From NCBI GenBank assembly GCA_015179025.1, contig WHUX01000062.1, positions 225,197 to 289,196 on the forward strand: a DNA stretch of 64,000 nt, written 5' to 3'. Origin of the DNA: Terfezia claveryi. Taxonomy: Eukaryota > Ascomycota > Pezizomycetes > Pezizales > Pezizaceae. Below, piece after piece: positions 11,696-23,751 of the stretch (position 1 is the stretch's first letter; the number at the start of each line of letters is the position of its first letter). The notes under the pieces are model-generated. The model had not been told where the DNA came from and did no database searches. It saw only the letters and a list, made by a program, of their open reading frames with translations. Both the position numbers and the translations under genes were made by a program.

Positions 11696-13675
11696 ATGTC
11701 TGACAGTGAATCCCCTCTCAGTTCTGCACCGGATACAGAGGACGAAATAATACCTCCATCGCTAGCCAAGGGCCGGTCACCAAGCGTTGCGAACTCACCA
11801 ACCCCTCCTTCTGTTGGCAAGAAGCCACGAAGGAAAGAAACCCCACATGTTCCTACCTTCGCAGATATTCCAGAGATAGCTGTGAGTCAATAAATCCCAT
11901 TGGCTATTTCTTCCGTTGGCTGTGACGCGTTTTACTGACGTGTTGTTGGACAGTTCATCATTGCCTTCCAGAGCCGCTTCAATGCTGCGTTCAAAGGAGT
12001 ACCCAATCTCGGTCCTCAAGATCTCGAAGCAGGGGTCATCAATAAGTCACCTTCCGAGCAAGTGGAGCAATTGCTGTGCCGGCTACTGAGCTTGATTCTC
12101 AATCGAAAGAAAAATGTTGAGTGAGTGGGCTCGTTGCCTGGGCGCCCGCTTCATGGTATCATGCATCAATTACTAATTGCAACATCTTTCATAGACGAGG
12201 ACATCACAACCGGGCTCTTGAAGATGCCATACAGGCTAATCAGTCACAGTGGTCGCCGGAGTGGGAAGGGCGAAATCCACTGGCAGGAGGCAAGAAATTT
12301 GATGACCTAGACGCAAAGCAAAGAGTACGTGCCTGTTGTGATATTTCCCGGAAAATTGCTCACCATAAGAATCATCTCCCAGTTAGTATTATTGAGATAT
12401 CTGATTCTTTGGGCTTTGTCGTCATCGGAGGTCATTCGCGCGACCTTGAATGAAAATTACAAAACCAGTCGAAGAAACGATGACCTTAACGTAGCACTTT
12501 CAATTCAGCCATGGGGAAGAGACGCTGACAAGAGACGGTATTGGTTGATTGAGGGGAAGGGTAAGTGTTCTGGCGACGACTATATGGGCGCTTGAGCTGA
12601 CTGAATATTCTATAGATGATACCTACTTTCGGCTCTATAGAGAATCAAATCCAGCTTTAAAAAACATTACCTGGATATCTATAGCTGGTACAATTGAAGA
12701 GCTGAAAGCGGTAGCCACCGATTTACAGGAGCATGGCAACAAACACTCAATTGAAATGGCAAAGAAGATATATGCAGCTATACCTCGCTTTGAAGAAGGA
12801 GAGAATGTAGGTGGCATTGAGGCATCTCTGTAGAAGTGTTGTGTCTAACAAAGTTGTAGAAACGAAAACGCCGTGAATATCGCACACAGCGCAAAACCTA
12901 TTTCACTCACCAAGCAGCTGCCTTTTCCTACGAAGGTCGAACACGAGGGAAGCGTATAAGATACACGTACTCTGATGACGACGAGGGGGGAAGTGCTGGT
13001 GGAAATTCGGATGGGGCTAGTATGCGGCGCAGTGAGAGGACGTCAAGAGCTGCATCAAATGCACCAGAAGGACCACGGTTTACAGCTTCAGGACGGCAAA
13101 TAAAGAGGCCCACTGAGGGCCGATATGGTGGGGTAGGAGCAAGTGGGGGTTATGGCACCTCGACGGGCGCAGCTACACCTGCATCTGTGGGCAGTGAAAA
13201 CGGAGACACCTCTCTAAGGCCAAGTAAGAGAAGCCGGAGAAATGGTGTCCGGTATGACGGCTTCTTGGTTCGGAGCGCAGATTCGGAAGACTCGTATGAT
13301 AGTCAGGCAGAAGAGGACGAGTACGAGGATAATGGAGAGGAGACAGACGAAGATGAGATGTCCGTGGATGACACTGTTCCAGAAGATGACCCTATCCGGG
13401 GGCCACTTATTGTCCCTCTAAAATATATTACTGGTGGTAAGGTGGCCAGATACTTGATGAAGAAAGAATTAACGGAGAGCTGCCCAGTTCCGTCCCCAGT
13501 CGATGCCATCGTGGCTGAATCGATTGCTGATGGCGACCGCGGCATGACTGACAAGCAAACTGGCCTGGGCCCTACGGAGGATCCGCATAAGAAAGCTCTG
13601 CCAGTGATGGAAGCGAGGCCAATGAACGGAACTGCAATTGCAGAGATCCGAAGCAAAGGGGCTGATGCTGGTTAG
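11696..13675 (+). CDS. WHIM1-domain chromatin-associated protein
   Basis: Nuclear protein of the fungal DDT/WHIM1 type, a domain found in subunits of ISWI-class remodellers where it contacts linker DNA. Exons 11696-11881, 11954-12120, 12195-12324, 12383-12560, 12616-12806, 12860-13675 all join in frame (555 aa). After a Ser/Pro-rich N terminus comes the DDT-like FIIAFQSRFNAAFKGV (residue 63 on), SEQVEQLLCRLLSLILNRKK, then LLRYLILWALSSSEVIRATL (WHIM1, near residue 163), QPWGRDADKRRYWLIEGKDD and PALKNITWISIAGTIEEL. The second half is basic (EGRTRGKRIRYTY), then disordered with a long acidic stretch. Which remodeller it serves cannot be told from sequence. Introns are 72, 74, 58, 55 and 53 nt with GT-AG ends. 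Confidence 0.88.
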
Positions 13676-14916
13676 ATGTTGTTGATTTCAAAGGTTACTT
13701 CTTTTTGAGGTGCTAGTCCATTCCTTCATGTACATGCCGCCGGACCTTTTTGCTGAGAGCGTATTGTCATATTCTATACTGGCACTTTAGCTATACATAT
13801 AGTACTTTGAAATGGGCATCAGCACTTCTCCTGTTATTTAATTTTCACTGTTTCGAATATTTTTGAGAATCTGTTTGGACCGGGCTAGGGTACCGTACAT
13901 ATCTCCAACGTTGCTGAAAATAGAACGACCTATCCTATGTGGATTTAGAATTGGGTTACCTGGGGAAGACTTTCAGAGACTTCACTATTTACAGAGGCAG
14001 TAGAGGGCTGCTCTATTGGAATTCTTACCATTGTGTTATTTTTAGTTTTGCGTACAAGCATGACACCGAGGTATACATACATGGCTGCTACTTTACAGCT
14101 ACCCCTACGTACCGTCGATTACTGGAGGCAAGTGTGAAATTGTTTCTTGTCGGTCAACGACCACGTCTCAGGATGCTACAATGGATGCGGTTAAATTGTT
14201 GGCTGTGCGCGAATGGAATATCAGAGGGCTCTCTCCGTTGAATCCTGTTTCATTGCCAGAAGGATCTCCGCACCGACCGCAGATCGCTGGGAGTGTTGCA
14301 AGACGACACAGCCAATCACCGCATCTTGCTTGCTCTCCCAGTGCTTAATTCCCACCCCACCACTCAGCTGTCCATACCCTGGCATATATCCCATCGGTGT
14401 GTACTGGTACCTGATATATATCGAGGTCGCGGATTCGACGGCCCCTTCTCCGTGATTTGTCTCCAGTTGGACATCTTTAAGAAGATATATTGGTGCTATT
14501 TCTTCTGGAATAGAACTTCTTTCCTTCCTTTTCCGCCCAGATATTTGACTCATCCTTTTTCACTTTGGTTGGCTGTGGTGTTTGCATCTGGCCTAGGTAG
14601 ACCCAAATCTAATCATCACACCAGTCAACGAGAGGACTCCTCCATCACCAGCCTGCAACAAATACTGCCAGAGCTACCCTCCTTCAGTTCCGGATTTCCT
14701 CTTTTTTTGAGCCCAGTGTACACTTCTCTAGATTTTGCGTTAGTTAGACCTAGGTGGTAGAAACACCATACTTGTCATCAACCGTTCCTTGCTGTGGTCC
14801 CACCCACGCGACCAAACGCACAACCTATTACTCACGACATTCCATTACGAACTCTTCCGTACGATTGATTCGACAGAAAGAGCAACTTTTGAGATACCCC
14901 ATCAGCGGAATTAGCA
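13676..14916. other. Intergenic region, WHIM1 gene to BAR gene
   Basis: 1.24 kb between two plus-strand genes, presumably a 3' UTR followed by the BAR-gene promoter. A 155-codon open frame at 14293-14760 has no family resemblance, and a shorter opposite-strand frame overlaps its first half. No RNA gene is recognised. Confidence 0.5.
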
Positions 14917-16406
14917 ATGAAGCGTCTTGATAGGCTTAAGCAATGGGCAGGAGAGAAGATGGGAGGGGAGATCAAGACCACATTGTCTGACGACTTTAAA
15001 TCAATGGAGGCAGAGATGCAGCTACGTCAAGACGGCAAGTATAAAGAACTAAACATAGCTTTTCTGTTTTGGTTGGCTAACAAGCTGGTTGACAGGAATG
15101 GAGAAACTCCACAGCACAATGAACGTTTACGTCAAGTCCATTTCGAAGCGAAAGGAAGCAGAAGATAGGGAGAAGATGTTACCACTTGATGTGCTCGCCC
15201 ATGCAATGATTGCGCATGGAGAGGAATTTGAGGCTGATAGCGTCTTTGGGAATTGTCTTATAAGTGGGTTATGAGTCAATACCGGAGGTATGACGGTGAG
15301 GTGCTTACTATTCATATAGATATGGGCCAGGCAAATGAGAAAATTGCCAGGATACAGGACAGCTATGTCTCAAAAGTTAGCGAGACATGGCTCGAATCCA
15401 TGGAAAGAACCCTCACTCAAATGAAGGAATACCAGGTATGTAAATCCTCCTGTACGAATTGATATTTAGACTAGGACTGACCTAGAGCAATAGGCTGCTC
15501 GCAGGAGGTTGGAATCTCGAAGATTGGCTTACGATGCTACCTTGACCAAGATGCAAAAGCAAAAGCGGGAAGACTTCAGGGTTGAAGAAGAACTCCGGGC
15601 CCAGAGAATCAAGTACGAGGAATCCAACGAAGACGTACTTAGGCGAATGACGGACATCCAGGAGTCAGAGGCTGAGTCAGTAGTAGAGTTAAGTGCATTC
15701 TTGGAGGCGGAATTGGAATATCATGATCGATGCAGGGATATTCTTTCCAGTCTCAAGCGTCAATGGCCTGCAGGGTAAGCCTCCATTGCTATTATGGTAT
15801 TCTAATGGGCACTGACAGGATCAAAGACAACTTGCGGCACGTAGTACACCCGCCCGCCGTGTTCACTCCCGTACCAATACCACAGCCCCACCACGGGAAG
15901 AGAGTCCACCTCCACAACCGGAGCGTATGCAAATCCGCTCCCGAATCAACTCCCAAGACCAGCAATACCGCATGCAAACCCCCGAACCCAGCGACTACCA
16001 AAGGCCCGTTCTTCAACGGACCAACACCACCCCCGCCAGCTTCGACGGACCAACATCTTCCAGGAGAGGATATGTTGCCGAGCCACCCCCACTGCCAATT
16101 AATCGATCCTTGAGGAATACCCCCCAGCCATCGAAAGTGAACACCGATATATCAAGTCATGGATATAGTCAGTCAGGGGGAAATAGCCCTACTGGGCAAT
16201 ATGGTGGTGAAGGGGTCTCGCCAGCTACGACACAGTCGGGGCATAGGTTCCCTTCGAGACCGCCATCGACGAGTAATATGGCAGATAGGTATAATGCAGG
16301 TTCCGTGAGGGCGCCACCTCCGCCACCTGCGCCTAGGAGTATTGGGAAGAAACCGCCACCCCCCCCTCCCCCTGCAAAGAGGCCGGCATTGGCAGCGAGG
16401 GAATGA
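14917..16406 (+). CDS. BAR-domain protein with proline-rich tail (Mug137-like)
   Basis: Membrane-curvature protein of the endophilin-like fungal BAR family. Exons 14917-15034, 15096-15263, 15320-15435, 15494-15774, 15827-16406 (420 aa). Residues 1 to about 230 form the BAR coiled coil: MKRLDRLKQWAGEKMGG, the heptad-rich EKLHSTMNVYVKSISKRKEAE, GQANEKIARIQDSYVSKV and ELEYHDRCRDILSSLKRQW. The rest is disordered, with Pro runs (APPPPPAPRSIGKKPPPPPP) that are likely SH3 ligands. Intron 1 (15035-15095) has a GC donor (GCAAGT). Intron 4 (15775 on) can end at CAG 15818 or AAG 15826; only the latter keeps the proline-rich frame, so the model uses it. Such proteins act at endocytic or Golgi membranes; the exact site is inference. 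Confidence 0.85.
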
Positions 16407-16984
16407 TAGCTGCCGTTTCGGGTCATGGATTGATAAATCTAGCGACGGATTGTACACTATACAGCTTCTCCATGTCTATTTCCGGGAATGTTGCCAGTTG
16501 GATCGGGGATTATTTCTTTTTTTTTTTTTCGCACTTTGGCTTTTTTCTACAACTACCCTTGGTTAATGAGGCGCAGTCAGCTATTCAGTAGTCTGGTTTG
16601 TCCGGGAAGTATGGTCGAATTGAATCGATACGCCTGCACGTTCGCGTTTCATATTTTGTTCTGTGATAATTCTTAGTTCTTTCGTACGTACAATCAGGCG
16701 TTTTTGAACTCGATGCATCCAGATTATCCACTCTGGTTAATATACTACACACCATGAGGCAGGAGATTTGTGTGGAGCTGTGAGAGGGATTTTAGGAATT
16801 TGATAAGGTACAAATTATGAAAAAGGTATCGATTGAAATATTGTGACTTTAGAGTAATATATTTTTAGACATATATGATCTTCCAACCCATTATTTTTCT
16901 ATTATTCCATACAACCTAAAAAAAAAGAGCTTACATACGCTATATACCAAATCACAAAAAAAAGAAGGGGGAAATTCATGTATA
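16407..16984. other. Convergent intergenic region BAR gene/AP-2 mu
   Basis: 578 bases between two convergent stop codons, with T- and A-runs (a T14 run near 16510, an A8 run near 16920) suited to 3' UTRs. No gene is seen. Confidence 0.6.
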
Positions 16985-18800
16985 TTAAAACCTATTCCAA
17001 TTCAGTCCATTAGCCCAGCACTACTTCAGGGTAACCTCCCCTCCAAGGAGAAGACATACCTTATCTCATAACTTCCCGCCCTAGTCATATACCTGACCCA
17101 TTTTACACTGCTATAATTACTCTTCTCGAAGACCTTCAAATACCTCACCAGTAAGCCCGAAGACGTAAACATTAGCAGCGAGAAGCTAAGATTCAGCGGA
17201 GGGCGCGACCAGGCTTTTTGGTTTGTCATTGAGGTGAGGGTTGCGTCTGCGGAGAGGACGTATTCACTTTGTCCGGTGAATCTCGCAATCCTACCCCATA
17301 GATACGTAATCCATTAGTTTTTAAGCCCGCAGGTTAGTCGGTTGATAAACAAGGGCCCCTTACTTCCAAACGATATAATTTTCGCTCGGCTCGTATTTCG
17401 CTTTCCCCTGGGATGTGCGGGTGGAGATGTTTGCGGTGTTGAGGGGCGTGGGGATGCGGATGATGACATTCGTGGCGAAGAGCTTCGCGCCGTAGTTTGC
17501 GCGGATGGCGACTTGGTATTCGACTTTTGTTTTGCCGATTTCATTGACGATGGCATGGACCCGGAAGGGGAGGTTGACGTTTTCGGTTGCTCGATATCTA
17601 ACTCCCGAACCGGGTCAGCTATAATATCCCCTATCATGAGCTTACTCGGACTCGGGACGAGGGGCAGGGCCGCAGGCGAGATGAAGACAACCTCATCAAC
17701 TCAAATTCCCCATCCGGCGGGACAAAACTGATAATTCTATCCGTATCAAACTTGCCCAGTTTGACACATTGATGAAATTGGCAGTCCTCAAGCGTAACAC
17801 TCCCTGCTGCTGCTCTTGTAGCCTTTTGTCCCCCTTTATTCCCACTTGGCCTAGTCAATCCATCTCCATCTAACAATAAGCGGTCGTTGAGTCCGAATTT
17901 ACATTCGGGGACGCCAGAGAGGTAGGCCCGCATAACAATTTGCCCGTTTACGTCGGCCCGAAGAACGGTGCCTTGAGCAGACATAAGAAGGTTAACGTCT
18001 TCGATTACGTCTACAAAGGCTTCGTTTTTTCGGTATTTGACATCAGCGCGCCGCCAGGAGAGGGCGCCGGTGGCTTGCATGGTTATGCGGGATGAATCTT
18101 CCTGTGGGAGGGGGCGTTAGTGGGGTTGGGGAGGAGGAAGGGGGGATTGGGGGTGGAGGGAAGGCCTTGAGAAGGGTAAAGAGGGGGACGGACAATTGCT
18201 CGCTCGGACTTGACCCCTTCGGTGGTGATGTACATCTTCAATGTGTCTGTTTCGGTGTTCTGGGGGTATCCGAAATCCAGAATTTCTGTCGTGCAGAATT
18301 TCTGTTAGCTTTTGATTCCAGAGCAGTTCTCTCGATATCCCCTTGGGTCCCCTTTCCTCCATTCCCCCCCCCCTCTTCCAACATGTAGCCCCACCAAGTC
18401 TGCCCCCCCGCCTCCCCCTGCCCCCCACCACCCAAAATCCAGAGAGAAAATCCCACTCACCATCCAACAACTCATAAATCAATACAAAATTATTCTTGAC
18501 GGCCTCTTCATCAAACTTCCCAAAATAGCTCTTCCCCAACGCAATCAACCTATACAAAAACTCAAACACTAGCGCCGCATTCGCATTACTCTTTGTGACT
18601 CCAACAATATATATATTCTCATGCTTCACATGCGAGAATGTAGTCGACCCGAGAGTAAGGATGGGAGAGCGCACTTGCGCGTTGGAGATGACTTGGATCC
18701 GGAAGACGTCAGAGAGCCGGTGGCCCCGGCAGTCGTTCCGGAATTGCCGGAAGATGAGGTTCTCGCCTTTTTGGTTGAAGAGGAGGATCCCGCTGAGCAT
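16985..18800 (-). CDS. apm4: AP-2 adaptor complex subunit mu
   Basis: Medium chain of the clathrin adaptor AP-2, which reads YxxPhi cargo signals at the plasma membrane. Exons on the complement: 18800-18461, 18285-18194, 18101-17692, 17597-17364, 17290-17060, 16991-16985, giving 437 aa, the usual length. The N-terminal longin-like domain starts MLSGILLFNQKGENLIFR and contains TLGSTTFSHVKHENIY; the mu-homology domain runs from MQATGALSWRRADVKYRKN through GSVTLEDCQFHQCVKLG and FTGQSEYVLSADATL to WVRYMTRAGSYEIRF. The last exon is 7 nt: one base finishing Arg, then Phe and stop. Intron 2 (18102-18193) is almost pure pyrimidine on the coding strand. Intron 1 (175 nt) ends in a duplicated CAGAAATTCTG that offers two acceptors 16 nt apart; only the downstream one keeps the frame. 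Confidence 0.95.
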
Positions 18801-19411
18801 TGTTGCGGTGGCAGAGGGAGGTAGCGAGGGCGGAGGCAATTGCGGAACGGAATGGAGAAAGGGCGGAAAGCTTAGGGGTAAGCTCGTCTGAAGATGCTGA
18901 GATTCACGCTCCTGCTGGAGGTGATGGCGTGAGGTGAATGAAGGATACGGGTAGCCAAGTCGGAGTATGGACCGTTCGTGTTGGGGGCTCACCTCCGGAG
19001 GGCTGGAGCAAGAACTGGCCGTAGATGTCTGGAATTCGCGACATCACGTTATACGCACCCGCGTGCACTTCTTTAGAACGGCGAGACGCATATGCAATAT
19101 GCAAGCAAGTATTATGTACCAGGATGCGGTTATGTTGGCTGCTGGTGTCGCCTCCTTTTACCCTGACGCTTGATTTTATATGCGCCGGCTTGCTGAAGCG
19201 AAATTCTTTGGGCTGGATGGAAGGCAGGTGGGGTATAAAAGGCAGGGAGCAACATTGTTGTCCCTTCAGTTCAAAATTTGAACCTGTGAAGATGTCTTTT
19301 GGATATACATGCTTATTACTGACTGTCTCCTGATGCACTCAAAAAAAACAATTATCTATATATGGTTCCCACCAGCCCAACTTAGTCCCTCACACTCATG
19401 TATAGCCTCAT
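18801..19411. promoter_or_regulatory. AP-2 mu promoter and LSC1 3' flank
   Basis: 611 bases between the LSC1 stop and the AP-2 mu start, both on the minus strand. It should hold the LSC1 3' UTR and the AP-2 mu promoter. Small overlapping open frames are not conserved. Confidence 0.5.
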
Positions 19412-21092
19412 TTAAAGCAAATCCCGCCTGATAAACTCGTTGTACAATGTCTTCCCAAGAGCAGCAGGACTCCGCTCCACAATCGCTCCTGCAGCCTCCA
19501 AAGCGGCAATCTTGCTCTCAGCACCACCCTTTCCGCCAGATACAATAGCACCTGCGTGACCCATCCTCCTTCCTGGAGGAGCAGAGATACCCGCAATGAA
19601 TGCAACGGTGGGTTTGTCCTTAGGGTTGTTGGCCTTGAGGAACTCAGCGGCATTTTCCTCTGCAGATCCACCTATTTCTCCAATCATGATAATTCCGTCG
19701 GTTCCATCATCCTCAAGGAAGACCTGAGGGGTTCAATTAGCTTGGGAAGGAATCTAAGGTGTAAGACTCCATACCTTCAAGGTGTCGATGAAGTTTGTTC
19801 CGGAGAAGGGGTCACCACCGATACTGGGTTACGTTAGTCAAGCCTTGTCATGTATACACCGTAGTGAACTCACCCAACGACAAGGCTCTGGCCGAGACCA
19901 ACTTGGGTGGTCTGGTTGACGGCCTCGTAGGTAAGGGTTCCAGAACGAGAAACAATACCAATCCTTCCAGCCTTATGTATGAACCCTGGCATGATACCAA
20001 TCTTGCATTGACCAGGCCGGATCAAACCAGGGCAGTTTCTTGGAGCTATTAGCATTCATACAATCGGTCCACATGATATCAGAGAACCTTACGGTCCAAC
20101 AAGTCTATATTGATATGTTAGCAGACATATTCATATGAAGCAATATGAAGACGTACCTGGTCTTGTTCTGGGTCTTGAGCATGTCTACCACACGCACCAT
20201 GTCAATCTGTGGAATACCTGCCTCCAATGTTGGTTAACTCCTCCAATTGGATTTCGGGCCTGATCAAATCGGCTTTACCTTCTGTGATACTAACCAAGCA
20301 CGTTAGTGAGCAGCGCTTCAGCCTACTGAATCAGCTTCAGGCTTACCATACGACAAGACCAATTTCTGCCTCAATGGCCTCCTCAATGGATTTTGCAGCT
20401 ACTGGTGGGGGAACAAAGATGGCGCTCGCGTCGGCTAGAAGGGGTGTCAGAGTTGTGCTCTCTATGTAGAAGCAGGAATGTCGAACCTTTGACCTGGTCG
20501 ACGGCCTCACGGACAGTTGCGAACACTGGACGGTCTAAGTGATTGGTACCGGCCTTCTTTGGGTTCTGTGGAATCCGTTAGCCGTTGTGCATCAATCTCC
20601 GTGGACGGGCTTCTGACAATTCCTGAAGAAAAAGTATATCAGACAACCCGGCTAGATTAACAGATTCGTTCCATCTTCAAGCGTTCTCCATACCTCCAAC
20701 GACGTTGGTGCCTGCCCAAATACCACATTAGCCCGCATCTCCAAACCCCCGATCCACCCGCAGCACACATACCATAGCTAATTGCCTGCTGTGCATGAAA
20801 GCTGCAATTCACCTCATGCGTCAGAACCGTCCTCATCCCTTTAATCCCCCTCACCCTGGGCAAACGGAGACACATACGTTCCCTGCTTTCCCGTGAATCC
20901 TAAACCCCCAAAAATCCGTCAGCTACTACCCCATTGCTTCCCCTGGGATCCCCAAAACACACCCTGAAATATCACCCTTGTGTCTTTGTTTATCAAGAGG
21001 TTTTTTGCAGTTGAAGCATATGGCGAAGAGGCGGTTGCGAGCCCGCGGGAGTTTCGCACGGCGGCGGCAGTGATGCGCTTAAGTCCGAACAT
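19412..21092 (-). CDS. LSC1: Succinyl-CoA ligase alpha subunit, mitochondrial
   Basis: TCA-cycle enzyme subunit converting succinyl-CoA to succinate with NTP formation; it carries the CoA site and the phosphorylated His. Thirteen exons on the complement: 21092-20963, 20899-20878, 20801-20773, 20711-20694, 20622-20618, 20565-20487, 20434-20347, 20289-20279, 20217-20157, 20104-20093, 20038-19874, 19823-19775, 19723-19412 (326 aa). An Arg-rich, acid-free presequence ([17 protein letters not shown]) suits mitochondrial import. Landmarks: [84 protein letters not shown], and [16 protein letters not shown] with the active-site His. Exons of 5, 11, 12 and 18 nt are required to keep these motifs. All introns are 50-76 nt. 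Confidence 0.96.
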
Positions 21093-22284
21093 TGTGACGG
21101 AGGATAGTGGGAAAGTGTATAACCAAAATATCGCTTATAGGTTATGTTTTCTGAGCCCAGCTTGAAGAAAAGGGTGCGTGGGGAGGTGAGAAGGGGGGGT
21201 GGTTGGAATTCCGGTACTTCGGGCAGGGTAGGGTGTTGTGAATGGCTTGGCTGCGCCATATTAGATACATATTTACCCTCGACCCACGATGTTTGTTATA
21301 TTACTTACATACAGTAACGTCGGGGGTGATCAAACAATCATGCTGTGTAGGAGGTTCAATCTCGCCCTGTGAATAGTAGAATCATTCCGTGCTACAGCAT
21401 GTGCTCACGGGACAACCCGGCTGAATCCAATCCATTTCTCCATGCAGGTCCAGGGTGCATACTGCATACATGTACTGTCTATACAGATATAGCCACAAGT
21501 GCCGTTCAAGCGGCGTCGGGAGGCATCACATCGACCACTCGGGTCTGGTTTTGAATGCCGCGCTGGTACTTCCCTCTTCCCTCTAACCTCTTCCCCATCT
21601 CTGCTCGTATCAATGCCGGCTATCGAATGCTTAATCTCCCGATTGGCTATCGAATGCGTGAAACTCTATGCGTCGAATTCCCCTACGGCCTGCCTTCCCA
21701 GCTGTTGACTGCGTGAACTGTTGGGATATATGAACCATATATCAAATCCCCCTAGTTGCAAGAGAAATAAGAGAAAAAGGATTGCCCAAAGTGCTACGTA
21801 GGCGCCGGATGCCTCACGGTGGAGACGGAGATATCGGTCCCACCGGGCAGTGGCAAGCGCAAACCCACCACGATGTGCCGGATTTTATATTTTAGTTAGT
21901 ATTTCCAGTCAATCGAGAGCCTCTCGGAGTTCCGACTCGCTGCTAGAAGACCTCATACTTGACTAAGCCTGGCGCTCGTCTCGCATTTTTTTTCCCACCG
22001 CCGCCCTAGCCCGCCATAGCCAGACTAAGCCGCCAGTGAATGAATAATCCTCTTCCACGAATACACACCAACAACTCTAATCCCACCTGCCCCTCTATTC
22101 ATATCTTCCCACTCCTCTATCTTTTTATCCTCCCAACTACCCCTCTCTTCCTCTCGCCAGCCACCAACCGTTTCGCCCTTCACCCTTCACAAGCATCTTT
22201 TCACCTTCTCGACGTCCTGTTCGTAGAGAAGAAGCTCAAGTCCCTCTTTCCCCCCCACTGTTTCATATTCCCTGATCGGTTGCC
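21093..22284. promoter_or_regulatory. Divergent promoter region LSC1/NAP1
   Basis: 1.19 kb between two divergent start codons. The NAP1-proximal 250 bases are strongly C/T-rich, typical of fungal core promoters and leaders of highly expressed genes. No additional gene is recognised. Confidence 0.6.
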
Positions 22285-23751
22285 ATGTCTGAACCCATCA
22301 AGAACAAGAGGGCAGACCTCGCTGGGGCTCCGTATGTTCTCACCTTTGTTTCTATCGGTTTTGAAACGCATGGTGCTAACATTTTTTTTTCCCTTTAAAG
22401 AACCCCACAAAACACCCCCTCCACCGCTGCACCCATCTCATCTCATGCGGTTGCACCAAAAGTTTCCACTATTGCTGAAGGTTTGTACTAGCCTAAAAAA
22501 CCCGCACAGCAAACCGTCAAATATTAATGTCATGCCCTCATTGTAGACACTGAGAAGAACGATGCCGCTGCCCTCCTCGCATCTAACCCCCAATTAGTGC
22601 GCATGATCCAAGGCAAACTCAACACTCTCGTTGGTCGTTCGTCCGGATACATCGAATCTCTACCTTCCTCAGTTCGTCGCAGAATCAATGGTCTTAAGGG
22701 TATCCAAAAAGACCACACCAAGCTCGAGGCTGCATTCCACGAGGAGGTCTTGGAGCTGGAAAAGAAATACTTCACCTTGTTCACTCCTTTGTACGAGAAA
22801 CGGTCCAAAATCGTGAACGGCCAGGCCGAGCCCACCGAGGCCGAGATTGAGGCTGGTGCTGAGGATGATGAAGAAGAGGAGGAAGCAAAGGAGTCCAAGA
22901 CCGAGAAGCCTGAGGATGCCAACATCAAAGGTATTCCTGAGTTTTGGTTGACTGCCATGAAGAATAGCCAGGCCCTCTCCGCTACCATTACCGACAGGGA
23001 TGAAGCTGCTCTTAAGCACATCACCAATATCCGCATTGCCTACCCAGACAAGCACGGTTTCCAGCTCATTTTCGAATTCGCCGACAATGAGTTTTTCACC
23101 AACAAACAGATCACCAAGACCTACGTATACCAAGACAGCGGGTACCCAGGTGATTACATCTATGACCATGCTACCGGCGACAAGATCGACTGGAAGGATG
23201 GTAAGGACCTCACCGTCCGCATTGAGAGCAAGAAGCAACGCAATAAGAGTATGTCTTTTCCTTTCCTTAGATTGTTTGATAGGAAAAGGAGACTAAATTT
23301 TATGTTTTTGCAGACACCAAGCAAACCCGTGTTGTCAAGAGGACCGTTCCATGCGAGAGTTTCTTCAATTTCTTCACCCCACCCAACCCCCCAACTGGTA
23401 TTGAGGAGGACCTGGATGATGAGGCCGAGGAGATCAGTGAGCGTTTAGAGCTCGACTACGGCCTCGGGGAGGAGATCAAGGAGAAGCTCATCCCCCGTGC
23501 CGTCGACTGGTACACTGGTGAGGCTCTGCAGTATGAGGACATCGATGATGGACTTGAGGATGGAGACTACGACGATGAGGATGATGAGGAGAGATTCAGT
23601 GACGAGGACAATGACGATGATGATGAGGATTCAGATGACGAGGTAAGTTTTGGGTGATAACCTTTAAAAACTCAACGGGTGGCTAACAGTCGGATCACAG
23701 GATGACAATTCTAAGCCAAAACAGGAGGCCGCTGACTGCAAGCAGAGTTAG
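22285..23751 (+). CDS. NAP1: Nucleosome assembly protein 1
   Basis: Histone H2A-H2B chaperone that shuttles histones and assists nucleosome assembly. Exons 22285-22331, 22401-22480, 22547-23248, 23314-23642, 23701-23751, giving 402 aa. The NAP fold is clear: the long dimerisation helix ([19 protein letters not shown], then [10 protein letters not shown]), an acidic loop, [41 protein letters not shown] and [10 protein letters not shown], ending in the long Asp/Glu-rich tail that binds histones. The start lies in [14 protein letters not shown], with an intron at once after it. Introns are GT-AG, 58-69 nt. The gene is divergent from LSC1 and is the last recognisable host gene before the transposon block. 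Confidence 0.97.

Noticed and set aside
14293..14760. 155-codon ORF upstream of the BAR gene
   Set aside because: Biased leader-like text, no domain, partly overlapped by an opposite-strand frame; likely promoter/5' UTR.
22669..23238. 189-codon minus-strand ORF
   Set aside because: Antisense to the NAP1 fold; mirrors codon usage of the real exon.
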